Below are positions 46,381 to 59,703 of a stretch of 64,000 nt of DNA, in pieces. The position numbers and the translations under genes are program-made. The notes beneath the pieces are model-generated. The model saw only the letters and a list, made by a program, of their open reading frames with translations, was not told the DNA's origin and did not search any database. Where the stretch lies: NCBI GenBank assembly GCA_964059195.1, contig CAXKWD010000005.1, positions 142,191,686 to 142,255,685 of the forward strand, given 5' to 3'. Each line of letters starts with the position of its first letter. Position 1 is the first letter of the stretch. The DNA is from Ectobius pallidus. Lineage: Eukaryota > Arthropoda > Insecta > Blattodea > Ectobiidae.

Positions 46381-46938
46381 ATGAAGAAAAATAAAACTTA
46401 GAGATGTTGCTGATACTTTATTTCCAGATTAAATAATGATTAGGCCTATGCTTTAATTTTTTTCTCCTTCCCATAGATAATTGTTAGATGAGACATTTCA
46501 TATCAAATGACCGCTTATAGATTTTATTCTTAATATAAAAATGATTCATTCAATTCATTAAAATTACGCCATATAATTTATAAAATGAAAATTACCGCCA
46601 TATCGAGTCAAGGTGACTAATAAAGAAATTAAGTTAAAATTCTTTCAAAATTTTATTGATTTCATTCCTTGTAAGTATATTTTTATACTTACTATTTATG
46701 CAACCGATAAATCAGTTGTATAAGAAACAACTTATATGCCCAACAATAATTCATATGTAAACTTTCATTTGATAATTAATGCTAATGCCGTATTTTTAGT
46801 ATGTTCTCTATGTCTGCCCCATGTAACTAACAAAGTTTTCCTCGCATTTTTGTTCCTTCTTTATTTTAATGTTTTCTGTTATAACTCAGTTTTTTTATCT
46901 TGTTAATTTATCTTGTTTTCCTGATAATCCTTTACTGT
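46381..46938. other. Intergenic, no recognised feature
   Basis: Nothing supported. Confidence 0.5.
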
Positions 46939-47080
46939 CAGGGTGTCCACGTTCTGGACAGTCAGTGAAATTCGGGAAAATTGAAAGTGGTCAGGGAAAG
47001 TCAGGAAATTTTGTAAAGTAAAGGAAAAAGTCAGGGAAATTTGCAATAAATATGAATTAGTCAGGGAAAATAACTAGCTC
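46939..47080. mobile_element. Transposon end with GTCAGGGAAA subterminal repeats
   Basis: CAGGGTGTCCACGTTCTGGA is followed by at least four AGTCAGGGAAA-like direct repeats. A CAGGGTGTCCAC end with repeats of this kind is a common DNA transposon signature. No right end was found. Confidence 0.4.
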
Positions 47081-50000
47081 CAATGAGCGAATTGTGAGTG
47101 ACATGTGTTTTGCTCCAGTCTGCTATAACCCAGGCAGTGTAAGCTGTTTTATTTTCAGTATTAGTGGTATTTGTGTCTATAAGCCTATAGAGCAAAATGA
47201 GCTGCTTTATTACGTATTTATAGCCACTCAATGCTAGAGTAAGTGTGAGAACCGGACGGACGAGGCTTCGTTACATCCTGTCTGCATACTCTCCTTTGAC
47301 GTTTGTGGTCGGATGAAAATTTGAGAAGAACCGCCGGGAATGAGGTCTGGGTTGAGTAACCTCATTTCCCACATTAGCTGGGCATCGATCCGGGCACTGC
47401 AAGAACGACCGCTGTGCCCGCTTTACAGGAATCGTCCATTACATTGCACCTCTACCAGATATGATCGGCAGCTGAGGACAGCCATCCCAGAAACAAAACG
47501 ACGATTCCTTTACCTCCCCCCTAAACCCCGATAATAGGTCACACATACTGCAAGAAATGCTTATCACAAATGTCAAAATAGGTTAGGGCATGAAATCTTT
47601 GGCACTTTTATTAAGTGCCAGAAAGGTACTTTCTTAGATTACATGGTGGACGGGAAACATTTCTGTCCGTCTGAACACTATTCTTTTTAGACCAAATCAG
47701 TGGACAGGTAGCGGAGATACGACAGTTAAATAGCAAATCATCATTAGGCGTAATATACTGCAGAGCCGGGTGGCTAACTCACCCACTGGCATAATTGTTT
47801 ACCTACTTTCACATGAGCTGGAAACTTGAAAATGGCAAACTTATAATCGATGAGAAAATTCCAAAAAGATAATTTTTTAAAAACATTTTACCCTCCAGAA
47901 AGAAACTTTAGAAGGTTTTGACTGCATATTTGTAAGTCTTCAGATGTTTTAGAAAAAATAAAGGAATATTGTTGACGTGGGGAATCTGTTTTAAATTCAT
48001 TATGTTAATATTCTATTCTATTATTCCTTCACATATTCTGATCAAACTTTCGCCAGAAACCGTGATCTAAAACTCAAAAACTTCTTAAATATGGCTTATT
48101 ATCTTCATATATCACTTTGTTTTATCAGTTTACCTGATTTCATCGTTCATATATCTATCCTTGGTCATTCACAGTGCATTACACAGACTAACAGCCATTT
48201 TGGTGCCTTAGAATTTATAGTTATTCTCGGGTATATTTAGGTAGCTGATGCCAAATGTGCCATTAGTTTTGTCCTGCCAGCTTTAGTTTTGTGAGATATG
48301 GTATTTGCATTATGCATAATATCCCATTTTACGTTTGATATAAATAAAAAAACAGTGCCTGTTTTTAGCTTCTAAATCATGTGAAGAAAAAATGCAATAC
48401 ACTAACATTACATTAACATTACAATAACAATATTACATGGGGTCTTTCAAAAAATTGTTATTGTCACATATTGTACGGTCATTTATGACTTATGAGCTGT
48501 CAATTTCAGGGCCAAAAAATAATCCAGCTTTTAATTTTCTGTACTACGTACAGTTTTCGTCCTACGTGTCCAAAGTATGGTCAAGAACCTTCACTAGCTA
48601 TATTATCAAGCAAGATTTTGTTTCGCTAGACTAAGAGTTCACGAATAAAATCTATATAAAAGTAGAGCTGGTAGAAAAAAACTGTTTATATATTTGGAAT
48701 AAGCACACTAAATACAGCCAAAATCCGGTAAAACATCTGAGACACCAAACAAAAAGTTCTTTTTTGGGGGGGGCTTTGTTATTAATCCTGACGTGGAAGG
48801 TTAAAACGTAGTTGTACTAATGTATAACTCCTGTGAGTTATTTTTATTTTATTTGACCTGGTTAATTAAAACATATATGTAACTTTTTAAATTATTCTAC
48901 TAAGTTTGATTGTTTGCTTAATATAAGTCGTTTTAAATTGACCTGTCTTAATTTTTTAGACATTATCATTCCATGTACTAATTCTGTACTGGTATTGTAA
49001 CCTAATTCATATTTGTTTTGACATACAATCTAATACTGAATATCACATATTATCGAGATATTCCACACATAAGTTATTGCTCACTTCTTTGTGTTGCTTT
49101 ATTAATGAGGGCATAAGGCTAATTTTAATACTTCTATTCAAGTTTCCCTCATTTGAAAAATGAAGTTCATTAATAACGTTAAAACGTAGGCTTTAAACCA
49201 GTCCAACTTAATCATCTCAGACCCTCATTAATTGGATTTTTATCAACGATGTTAATTTTCGTGAAATCCTTTTCTGTCCCATTCCGTCAATGGTATCTGC
49301 ACTGAATACATGTGTGGAGTTGCAGATCCTGGGAAACAGAAACCCGCGTGAAGCCTGCACTTGCTGGGCGTCAAACCCTTGCTTGCGTCCGGTGAATCTC
49401 TTTGTGGTCTATTGAGTGCCACCCATCGATTTTCTCCTCTCGTTTGTAGGACGTTAGACAGTGCAATGAAATGCATTCCTCAAGTACTCTGCATACATTA
49501 TACTGTACTTGTGGAAACTTTGCAGTAATAATTTTAATCTTCGGTTTAATAATATATTTCCATGAATCCCTAACGAGTAGTACCGTTAACTTCTAATAAA
49601 TGAATTCATGACTTGCAATTTTTTTCTGTTGTTTGTGCCTGCAAATTTCGAAACTTGCAAATTAAATAAAAATTTAAACCTTGAAAAATGTTGATTAGCA
49701 TGTTTTATTTTGTTTGAAAAACATTGCATACCATACTTACTCAAGAATAATTCAGAAACTTTTTAAAATTTGTTTTCATTACGATTTGTTACTCCTCTCG
49801 AATTTCTTATTTTAAAACATAATATTATAAATTTTATTATTTTTAATTTAACTTATTTAAAACTTGAAAATTATAATTATTAGTTTCTTAATTTTGCAAG
49901 TTCTTATTCAGATGGCTTCAAATTTTGCCTTACACGACACTTATCGATTCTGCTTGGCAAACTGTAAATTGCTTACATCGTGAAGTTATGAGAAGTAAAG

Positions 50001-50388
50001 TAGATATATTTCATTATATACGTGTACGCTTCATTTTTACAATAACGGAAGTAAATGTAAACTGTATTAAGTGTTATACGAGTATATAAGAATTTTAACT
50101 TAGTTATCCAAATTTGAGGATAGTTTATTCAAAATGTTTCCACATCTCTGACTGCAGACAACAATTTCTTATTAGGACGTTGTTTATATTACAATAAATG
50201 GTAATTATAAAATTAGTTTATAATACAAATTCACATTACTTCAATGCACCAAACTAAATCTGACACATCTCCCAGCTTCCCCCTCCTCCTCCTTGTGTAC
50301 TTACTTGTACTGCGTGTCATTTTTTTAATTGTTTTACAGTACCAGAAGTGTAATTATTAATACACCTAAATCTGAATAGCAACATACC
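47081..50388. other. Intergenic, no firm feature
   Basis: A GC-richer patch at about 47225-47535 contains a 64-codon frame without recognisable domains and could be a decayed exon or transposon piece. The rest is AT-rich and featureless. Confidence 0.45.
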
Positions 50389-50460
50389 CTGAAGATGATA
50401 TAACAGTATTGAAAAGCTTACACACAAAATAAAGGTCGTTGAGCTGATGGTATCGATCAT
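50389..50460 (+). ncRNA. Decayed hammerhead-like motif with Penelope-type tail
   Basis: CTGAAGA (50389-50395) is followed by a GATA/TATT hairpin, GAAA (50411-50414), the palindrome AAGCTT (50414-50419) and A50420. The downstream tail AAAATAAA...GTTGAGCTGATGGTATC parallels AAAATAAAACATTGTTGAG and ACTGGTATTAAG at 3.2 kb. The flanks do not form stem I, so this copy is probably inactive. Confidence 0.35.
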
Positions 50461-51636
50461 TGTCCATTATTTTTTATTTTGCATGTATTTGTTCCTTTCG
50501 CTTGTTTTTTGCTTGTTTATTTAATGAAGTTTCTGGCAAGTGTTGGTTAAACACGTTCCGTTACATTCAACATTTTGAGTGCCTATTATGTTATTATTGC
50601 CCACTACAACCGCTCGCCTTCCACCGCTGGAACCGGGATCTAATCTCGGTGAATCCATGTGGAATTTGTGGTGGACAAAATGGGATCGGGACAGGTTTTA
50701 TTGGAGTGCTCCCGTTTCCCCTGCCAAATATTCCACCAGAGCTTCATTCAACATACAATAAAGGAATTATTATTTTTGTGCACTATAGGCTAACGACTTA
50801 CTTTTTCCATCTGAACGAATACATGCGATTTTGATGCCCAAAGTCCATGTCGATTCTAATGGTATGCATACTAACCTCTGCAACATTAGATATGAGAACG
50901 ATCTTTCTTTGTAAAGGAATTAGTTTAAAATCTTTTAGGAGGAAAATATTTGAAAGATGCTTTTTTTACTAGTAAAATGCATTTTATATCATCTATAAAA
51001 TAAATAAAAATCTAAAAATAAATAAAAATCTAAAAATAAATAAAAATGTTTAAATTTTTTACTTCTTTATGTGTACAAAGCAATTTTATGAATGTATCTT
51101 AATGGTAGTATAGAATGTGCAAGTTGCAGTTTACTTCTTTACATTGCCATGGATATGAGGCTGAAGTAAAAACGCAGTTATTTGTCTTTGTGACGGATAT
51201 CGTGTCTCACAACTCTGGCGCTGATTAATAACTCTGTTGTTTGAGTTTGCACTTCTGTATTTCCCACTACACACAGTAAATGTTTCATGTTGGAAATGCC
51301 GGAAAATTTCAGCTGAACTGTGCTTAAGCAAACCCGTTAAACGGATCTGCTCTAGCTTTTTATGCAATTATTTAACCAATGCAAATGAAACGAAGTTGAC
51401 CTGAAATATTGTCTGAATAATGAGAAAATCGTTTCGCTTCGTCTAGACATGCAATGACCTAATATAATCACTTCTTTAAAAATCGATTTAACCTTACGTT
51501 TACATTATAATCCATGTTTCAAAGCAGGCTATATTTTCCGCAAAAAAGTAACCTTTTGGCTGCTACTGACTATAAATTCGTCCGCACAAAAATTGTTTAA
51601 TAGGAGAGATATGATATTAATAGAGTAATGATTTGT
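50461..51636. other. Intergenic, with small 17-bp minisatellite at about 50996-51052
   Basis: Three copies of AATAAATAAAAATCTAA-type units are present. The 124-codon frame at 50460-50834 has no recognisable domain. Confidence 0.5.
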
Positions 51637-51755
51637 GTAAAATGTGAGAATTTTTATCGTATTGTAACAGTCTCATTCATAAATATAAGATATTCCACTG
51701 ATATTTCCCTAATTGATTTCAAACTTAGATACTGCAGATGATTTCACTTGATGAT
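51637..51755 (+). repeat. Dispersed repeat fragment, family N3
   Basis: AAAATGTGAGAATTTTTAT, ATTTCAAACTTAG and TTCACTTGATGA parallel 20087-20205. Confidence 0.5.
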
Positions 51756-51765
51756 AAAAGAGGGG

Positions 51766-52488
51766 GGGGGACATACAGCTTTCGGTGAAATTCATAAGTG
51801 AGAAATAAGTTAATTTCATTATTTTTTCCCCTCAGCAATGAATTGATCTACAACCTTGCAATCAGACATACTCTTTATTGACTAATTCTACAATTGCATA
51901 CTATTTCAAAATTAATCAACTTTTACAGTTATGGTTAATTATTGTTTCAAAATGGCAGCCACGTTTCATGCACTGAAAAGCCGTTTCCTTCATAACTTCC
52001 ACAAATATAAATATATCTGAGTGATTATTTTTCTGTGTATTTGTTAATACACAGATAGTGTATCTATCTGCAATCATTCGTTTAATGTTTATAGTAGGGC
52101 CTATATATATTTTTAAAATATGTATATTTTAACGAAAAATAAAATTTAAAAAAATATTTAAAAAAAATACTTATAATATAGATATTCCAGAGATTGTAGA
52201 TGATGTTGCTCGTATGATGTTTGCAAATAGATAGAAAAAAGAATCACTCAAAAATATTGATATTTATGGAAATTATCAGGGAGACGGCATTTTAGTGCTC
52301 GACTGCCAGTTTGTAACGATAATTACCCATAACTATAACAGTTTGATTAATTTTGAAAATAGTTTGCAATTACAGAAGTAGTCGATAAAGAGTATGTCAG
52401 ATTGCAAGAACGTAGAACAAATCATTGCTGAGGAAAAAAATAATGTAATTCACCCATTTCTCAGCTATGAATTTCACCTTAAATCTAG
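51766..52488. mobile_element. Long-TIR MITE, family N2, full-length copy
   Basis: The left arm (about 51766-51958) and right arm (about 52298-52488) are diverged reverse complements of about 190 bases. The left end is GGGGGGACATACAGCTTTCG. Shared inner landmarks are TATGAATTTCACC, TTGCTGAGGAAAAAA and TCAGATTGCAAGA. The central 340 bases are AT-rich and non-coding. A solo arm is at 1757-1949. Confidence 0.7.
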
Positions 52489-54654
52489 GTAAATTCCTAT
52501 TGCAAACAATTGGACAGAAATGGTTTTAATTAACTTTCCCCAACTCTTTGAAACTTTATTTAATTCTTTTTCGAAATTCCCAGTAAGAATAAGAAGAATT
52601 ATAAAATTGAATCTGTGCTAGTCATCTGATTAATCTCGCTGACTATAATTTTGAGCTGTGTAAGTTCCGTAGTTCTCAACCCAGGAGGAATTGAGTTCTA
52701 ACTAAATGTTTTCTCTCTCTTCCAGGTAAGCTGTTTGATCCTGGGCCAATCCAAGGACTTAATAGATTATTGTGAGTTTTAAATTGAGTTTCTCTTGTCT
52801 GTAAGTTATTAGTAGAAGGAATCGCGGGAGTGAAGGATTTCAATTTGATTTAAAAGCAAAGTTTAAATTTGAAAATACTGCATGTACTTTCGATATTATA
52901 CATACTTTACAGCGAGTTATCAGGATGAAAAACTTTCTTGAAAGTTTCGTACATTATTGGATGCTTTTTCGTAAAACATGAAGCGAAATTATCATAGGAA
53001 ATATAAGTTCGTGACTTTCTTGAATTATTGGGGTACCTTCTAATTCGCTCATAATTAATAATAGGTCTGCTAGACCAATGGCAAAAACATCACATAATGC
53101 CCTACTGCTAAGAGGAATTTGTGAATTTTCAGTTGTATTAAGCGAATGCAACATCTAACAGGTCTAACAGCACAGAATAAATGTAAAATATGACACAAAA
53201 CAGAATGATTCATATATGCACAAGCGCCCTCGCACACATATTCACACACTTGCTACTTTTTATAAAATACTGGCTTCGTTTTACAATATTCATTCGGAAA
53301 AAAATGATTATTTATCCTTTTCACTCTCCTATACAAATCTTGGTCCGATCATTTTTATTAAAAGACATTGTATAATTGTTAATTCAATATAATGAATTAT
53401 CCATTTGATTCTATTTGAGTACAGATTACACAACTGTTAATTTCAGTAGACATTTAATTGAAGTGTGTTATCAATTTCAAGGGGCCTCTCTAAATGGATG
53501 TTATAAATAAAGAGATGGGGTATATAATCTATAAAAAGTGTGACAATGTATTTATTTATTTGTAATATTGTATTCATTTGTTTTCCTTTTATTTATTCTA
53601 ATCCCTTGGGCATAATATATTTTTTTTATTACCCGTTCAAGTGGCATAGTTAATGTATACACGTATATGACCTAGGCTTATATTTGAATTATGTAAATGT
53701 CCCATGCATTTTTTTGCTGTCCAATTGCATTTATATGCTAGCATTCTTTGTCCTATCAGAGCTGAATTTATATTTTCATATTAGCAATCATCAACTAAAG
53801 TCTTCAGTGGCAAATCGTAACACATTAATAAACATCCTTACATTTTCTCTATTAGTGTTATATATTTCCGTTTACTAAGTTTTTTTAAGGTGACGCGTAC
53901 GTTAAATAGTTTTCTCCAACATGTTTGAAAAGCAGGGAAAGACAGAAGATTGAAGTTCTTATTCCTCCAAACGTGCCCATCTTTCTTTCGTCTGGTATAT
54001 GTTAATTATAGGGGCTTCCTTAACTCTCCTTTCATATGCTTCTTGTATGTTTTTGTCTCATTTTCATTCTCGTCTTGTAGATGTATCATAGATATTTTTA
54101 GTTCATACAAGAGAGAATTTCATTCCGCTTGTTGTTCAGCACAAAATACAAAGATATCGTTCCTCGTAATAAAACAAGAAATAAATTTGCATAATTTTAC
54201 AAGTAATTAGAAGTGAAAGAACTCGCGTAGAACAATAAAAATGTGGAACGAACACATAAAGTATATCCTTGAATGCGATAACGCAGTGCATTTAGGTCCG
54301 TTTTGTTAAGTTATACCTTTCTCTCCAAGACTTTATGGTTTATTCGTTGAGGCTCATAAAAAAGTTTGAAGGTAGAAACAAGCAACCAATAAGGAATATG
54401 ATAAATGGCCTGGCAAGTCAGATAAGCTGTTCGCGCCATAGCTGCATGGAAATGATGTATTCTTGTATGCACTGTTCCCTTTGAAGTTGAGTTCCAAGAA
54501 CAATGTCATGAACTCTATGTAGCGCCAATGAAAGACTGTTCTTCAGTCTAGACTGAGGAAACACGTCGTCAGCTTCAGCTTCCCTATGATTTAGATTGAG
54601 TTATTCATGTATTAACGAAGCTACAAATATTGAACAAATATATTTAATATGGGA
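52489..54654. other. Intergenic, no recognised feature
   Basis: Several frames of 61-86 codons at 52954-54210 show no recognisable domain and have AT-driven composition. Confidence 0.5.
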
Positions 54655-54911
54655 ATGATACAGGAGAAAAATTCCTCTAACACTGGGATTTGAACCCATG
54701 ACCTTTGGCTATCCGTGCCACTGCTCTACCAACTGAGCTAAGCCAGAGTTCACTTTACAGCGCCAGATGGAACCTCTCCTATGGCTGATTGCCCTAAATG
54801 GTCTACCTCACTGACAGACTAATTAGCCTATGTCACATGCAGTGCTGTGATAGCCAAAGGTCCTGGGTTCAAATCCCAGTGTTAGGAATTTTTTTCCCTG
54901 TAATATTCTTA
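54655..54911. mobile_element. Palindromic tRNA-derived element, partly collapsed copy
   Basis: The left arm (54655-54850) matches the left arm at 16089-16293, including a minus-strand tRNA-like part at about 54675-54747 (formal anticodon GGA). It is fused at TGTGATAGCC to the outermost 60 bases of the right arm. The spacer and most of the right arm are missing. Confidence 0.75.
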
Positions 54912-57900
54912 TGTAATGTCCAAACGATACAATAATCTGTGCTTCATGAATGCATATACTGTATATCAATATTTAATATGGCTATCGGGAAGCGTTCAAT
55001 TTAAAGGTTGCAAAAGAAAATAGGTTTTTAGACAGTCGAAGGTAAAAGAAGCATTTTTAACGGTAGATGATATTAATTAAAACGAGAAAATTATATGCCT
55101 CTGAGTGGTATAAAATAAAAACACACCAGGGTAACCAATTTGATTGAAAAATCCTCTTTTAGTTAAAAATATATGCACATGTTATTAAATAGACTCAGTT
55201 TGATAAAAATTGCAAATTTTAAAATTCACGACGCCTTTTTAAATGTGAAATTTATCATGGTGATTGCAAAAATCGTCATACCTGATAGATGAAAAGCGTT
55301 GTCCTTAGGTTAGCAGCTCTGTACCAGAGAATTAATAACAGCTGACTGTGTGCTCCAATATGGTAGGCTCCACGGTGCGTAATTCATTATAATACAATAC
55401 AATGAATTTAAGATTTAAATTCATTACAATAAATCTAACATTTAATATTATTTCACAAATTTTAACTACTGTCTAAAAATAGTGCATGATAGTGTAGTGT
55501 GGTAAAGTGATTTTATTTTGCTCGCCCTTACCGGCTCGCAAAATAAAATATAGTTTTTAACACTTGGATCATAAAACTATTTTTATATTTAAGCCTTTTT
55601 TTATTATCTACATTTATAGCTGATAAAGTGTGTAGTCTATTTTCTGTGCTTGATAAAGCATCAATACACAAAGAGACGGAATACGCTGTGATTGATTAAA
55701 GCCGTTGGGATTTTCGGTTTGCTTAATCCTTCCGATTTAATAGCCCTCCTATCTACTCACCATCTAACAGAATCCTGTAATAAGTGTTTTGTTTCTCTTT
55801 GTAGTTTTCATCATGGGTAATGTAATGAGAGATCCGGATTTTATTGATGAATTCACGAGCAACGAATTTATCCTGAGACAATCCGGACTTCGAGTTATAC
55901 AGTATTTTATTTTGACTGTTTAGCGAATATTTACAGAATTAAACATATAAGCTCATGGATAAGCTATTATTAAAACAACGAAAATGAATAAAGCACATCG
56001 CTAATTATATAATTGTAAGCGAGGTAGTTTATGACGAGACAATCTAGATACCTAGGTATAATATATAGATCGTTTCACCCTAGGCGAGAGACAACTTTTC
56101 ATCAACTGTTGTATTTTTAGATTAACCTCCTTGGTATAATTAATAATCTTTTAGTCTACTAATATTGTCATTATAACTATACGGGATTTAAAATACTCCT
56201 TCAACACACGTATAGATTATTTTCATATCTTCTTTTCTTTATGCGTTGCTTATGTAGGCCTAGCTGTGTGTCAATGATTAGTTGTTTTTCATCAAACAAC
56301 TTACAGGTATGAAGCTGTTTCAGAGTTCTATACTTGTGAAATTACAAGAAAAACAATTGCACGAAGGTGCCATAAAAAGAAAGTGATATAAAAATAATAC
56401 AATTATGACAATAAACACTTGCGATTGCTTGAAATTTCACGTATCCTTTTAATGGATTGGTCACTGTTTCATGAGCTATATAGTCAGAAAAACATATTTT
56501 AAAAACTCTGAAGTGAAAGAAAACTGAACAAAAAAAGTGTATTTTTCTTGAAGAGAAATCTCGTATTTAAAGAGATATTCTAAAAAAAAATGATAATAAT
56601 GCTTATGGATTTACCTAACTCTATCACTTCAATTCCAATTAATTGCTAGTGATTTTCTCTAAAATTATTTTAACTATTTGTTTGAACTTTTTTAATACGA
56701 CTTTGTATGTTAATTGCAAGTTCGATCTTTGGAGTAGGCCTATCGGCACAAGACAAGTAATGTGTCAGATTTTTCAATCTCCTTTGAAATAGAGAGGAAG
56801 ATATAGGCGATGCTGCATAGTGTTGATAAAATGAAAACGAAAGCATTGTTTGCGTGATGTTCAAGTGATATGGTATAGAAGATTGTTTCCAAACTGTCGT
56901 GGTTTGTTGCATATTTCATCATTTAAGATGTGGGATTACTTAAGACCATATCATGAGTACGTTACGGTCATCAAACTCTTTGATAGATATTGCTTCAGCG
57001 TGTGTCGTTTTCATAAACAAGGAAGTTCAAATTGTCGTTCCCTGTGTTATGTGTCAACAGATGGAGTGTCGTACCAATTTTCAGAACTCTTACACTCAGG
57101 TGGTAATTTATACAGTAACGTCTCTTTCCCCTTTTTTCTTTGTTAATTTCCTTCAACTTTTTAATGTTTTGTTCGTGTATTTATTTATACCTTTTTTTAA
57201 ATTTCACTTTTCTTTTCGCTCTATTTTTTTGCACTCTTCATAAAATAAAACCACAGTGGTGTTATGATATAGTAAAATAAGCAAACTCCTTCTTGACATT
57301 ATATGAAATATAAAATTATAAAAATATAAGTCTTATTAATAAACTAAATGACTTGTAGATAAAACTTCGTTTAAATTGATAAATTTCATATTTACCTTCA
57401 ATTAAGTTTCAAGCCACTCTTGATGGTCACGAAGTGACCGAATTTTGTATCATATTCCAATTGTTTATATTGTTGAGACTGGTTTCCTTGTGTTTTGTTT
57501 TGTTTTTTTCTTTTTTCTCACTATCCCTCTTTGTTTGTTTGTTTCTCGCTTTCTATGTTTCTCTCTCTATTTCTTGCTATAATCCGGTGTATGTTTTAAT
57601 CCAGTAAGTTACAATATTTTTCGCCCTCTCTGTGTTTTCTTATTTCTTTCTTTGGACTTTTCTCTCTCCCATTCTTATTATAATCTCTTTTATTTTTTAA
57701 ATTAATGATTTTTAACATCTTTCTTTCTCTAAAGATTGTCCATTTCGTAGTGATAAAAGTATATTGAATTGAAAATCTAGGAACGGGACTGTACCAAGAC
57801 TCTTAAAAAATGAACAGATTATTCAATAATAACTCTTCGTATAGCCTTCATTCCAACACAGAACGATGGTCATGGCATGGCCAGAGACAAATAGACGAAT

Positions 57901-58804
57901 TTGAGTAATCACTATTCAAATAATGGTACGCCATTACAGCATATTACTTGTGACTGACAATAACATGATTATGTACTTCGTCATACGCCTTTTAACGAGA
58001 CAATACAGCAGTTATTCAGCAATAAGCCCGTGTGCCACAGCATTTAAAATGATTCAAGCATACTGAGATACCTTCCAAATTACTGTATTTTATAGTTTTA
58101 TACTGAAAATTCTTTTCAATCAGAGAATAGCTAGAAGTAACTTAGACAGTCTCCCACTCATTTCATTTAGTCTAATGAAGGACACTTGTTCTTTCAAGAA
58201 TCTAAGTTGTTCAAACGCATTAACCTGATTCATAGTTCTCTTTCATTTATCTTTCTTCCAAAAATTTATTATTATTATTATTTTTTATTTATTTACATTT
58301 CTTCCTGTACCACTTACAAAATAATAGTAAAAAACTAATAACAATAAATATTTTTATTTTATATGGCAGATTTAAGATCTAGATTTAAGGCCTAGAAACA
58401 ACACTTTCAGGACTTCTTTCTTTTCTGCAGATTTTTCGTGTTGAATAGTTGCACCCGCTGTGTCAGTGTATAAAATGTCCTTTTTTCTCCCCACGACCCA
58501 TGTGTGAAAATGATCATCAGCACCAGATCAGAAGAATGTGTAGTCTCTAAATAGACTGACTCTGAGATTAGCGAGCAATAAGAGACCCTCATTAGGTAAC
58601 GACACATTGTGAAACCATTCCACAATGTCAGTCTGCGCCTCGGGCGGTGGAGTGAGACGAGGCTTTCATGTTTTGGAAAAACTATACAATATTCCAAATT
58701 ACACTTCGCCTCACACCTCATTATACCTACTGGACGGACGTAAACTCGAAAAGTATGTACCTAGGTAATATCTCCGGTGAATGTATTTTAAACAATTAGG
58801 CTAC
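54912..58804. other. Long intergenic stretch, no recognised feature
   Basis: AT-rich with pyrimidine-rich runs near 57500-57670. Overlapping frames at 56670-57243 and a 104-codon minus-strand frame at 58407-58721 show no recognisable domains. Confidence 0.45.
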
Positions 58805-58872
58805 TGTTCCGTCCAGCATTCGTGTCTGGCCGGATTTGAGGCATTAGCTGGTTTCGCGAGGTCATTCGCCGT

Positions 58873-58886
58873 GTTGCTATGGCAAC
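58873..58886. promoter_or_regulatory. X-box-like palindrome in the putative U3
   Basis: GTTGCTATGGCAAC is a near-perfect inverted repeat matching the RFX-factor X-box pattern (GTTGCC, two-base spacer, GGCAAC) apart from one base. It lies about 830 bases upstream of the TATA box. Confidence 0.4.
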
Positions 58887-59238
58887 AGGCTTGTGTCTTC
58901 GTTTGTTTTATTTTTCTTGTTGTGTCTTCAATATAATTTTAAATATGTTTACTTATCTGTTTGTTCTTTCTCCCATCAATTCTCATAAGAAATAACATTT
59001 GACTGTCGCATCTTTCATTTTTTGGATAGTCATGTTATAATCTCCAACCCAAAGTTTCAGTCTGATTATTTTTTAGTATATTTTATTCATAATTTTGTGT
59101 TTTTTAAAGAAACAATTCAGTTTTTAAGTAATGCTATTAATTCTCTTATTTATGTTTTAGTATTTTAATGTAACTTAATTGATTTATTTCCAAGATTAAT
59201 TATTTATTGTTTTTCTTGGCCAATGGGATTCTTGCTTT

Positions 59239-59257
59239 ACGTCACATGTCGTGACGT
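59239..59257. promoter_or_regulatory. Inverted pair of CRE-like half sites
   Basis: ACGTCAC and GTGACGT are arranged as an inverted repeat with a five-base spacer, downstream of a CCAAT-like GGCCAATGGG. These resemble CREB/ATF sites. Function is inferred from sequence only. Confidence 0.35.
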
Positions 59258-59703
59258 CTGTCATTCTTGCTATTCATTCTTATTCACTCGTTCGAAGTTT
59301 TCGCCAGGCTAGTTTTCAGTTCAGAATTCTGAATCTAGTTATTATTGTCGAGCTGGGAATTTGAAGTTTCCCAGCCCTAGTTATTGCAGAGACGCAATTT
59401 AGTACATTCATCAAAGTAATTTATTTGTGATTTAATTACAAATGTGTGAAGCCAAGTTTTTTACTTCCCTGATCAAACCGTATGGACTTGAATGCGTAAC
59501 TCATTAAGTAAAAGGATTTACTGTAAGTACTGCTGTGAAGTGAATATTTCAGAGTGCTTAATTTTAGTTGCAGTGTCGAAGCAACATCTAAAGGTTCTTC
59601 TTTTCGGTCGAAGCAGCAAGTCGACCTTAAAATAATTTGCTGATAGTGCGCATTCACTTCAAGAATAGTGAAATTCTTTCTCAGTCGTCCGAGCAAGCGC
59701 GAC

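Noticed and set aside
47225..47535. GC-richer patch as a host exon
   Set aside because: The 64-codon frame is not recognisable and lacks clear splice sites. Left as unexplained.
50460..50834. 124-codon frame
   Set aside because: No domain or homology clue; follows a decayed retroelement tail and has no gene signals.
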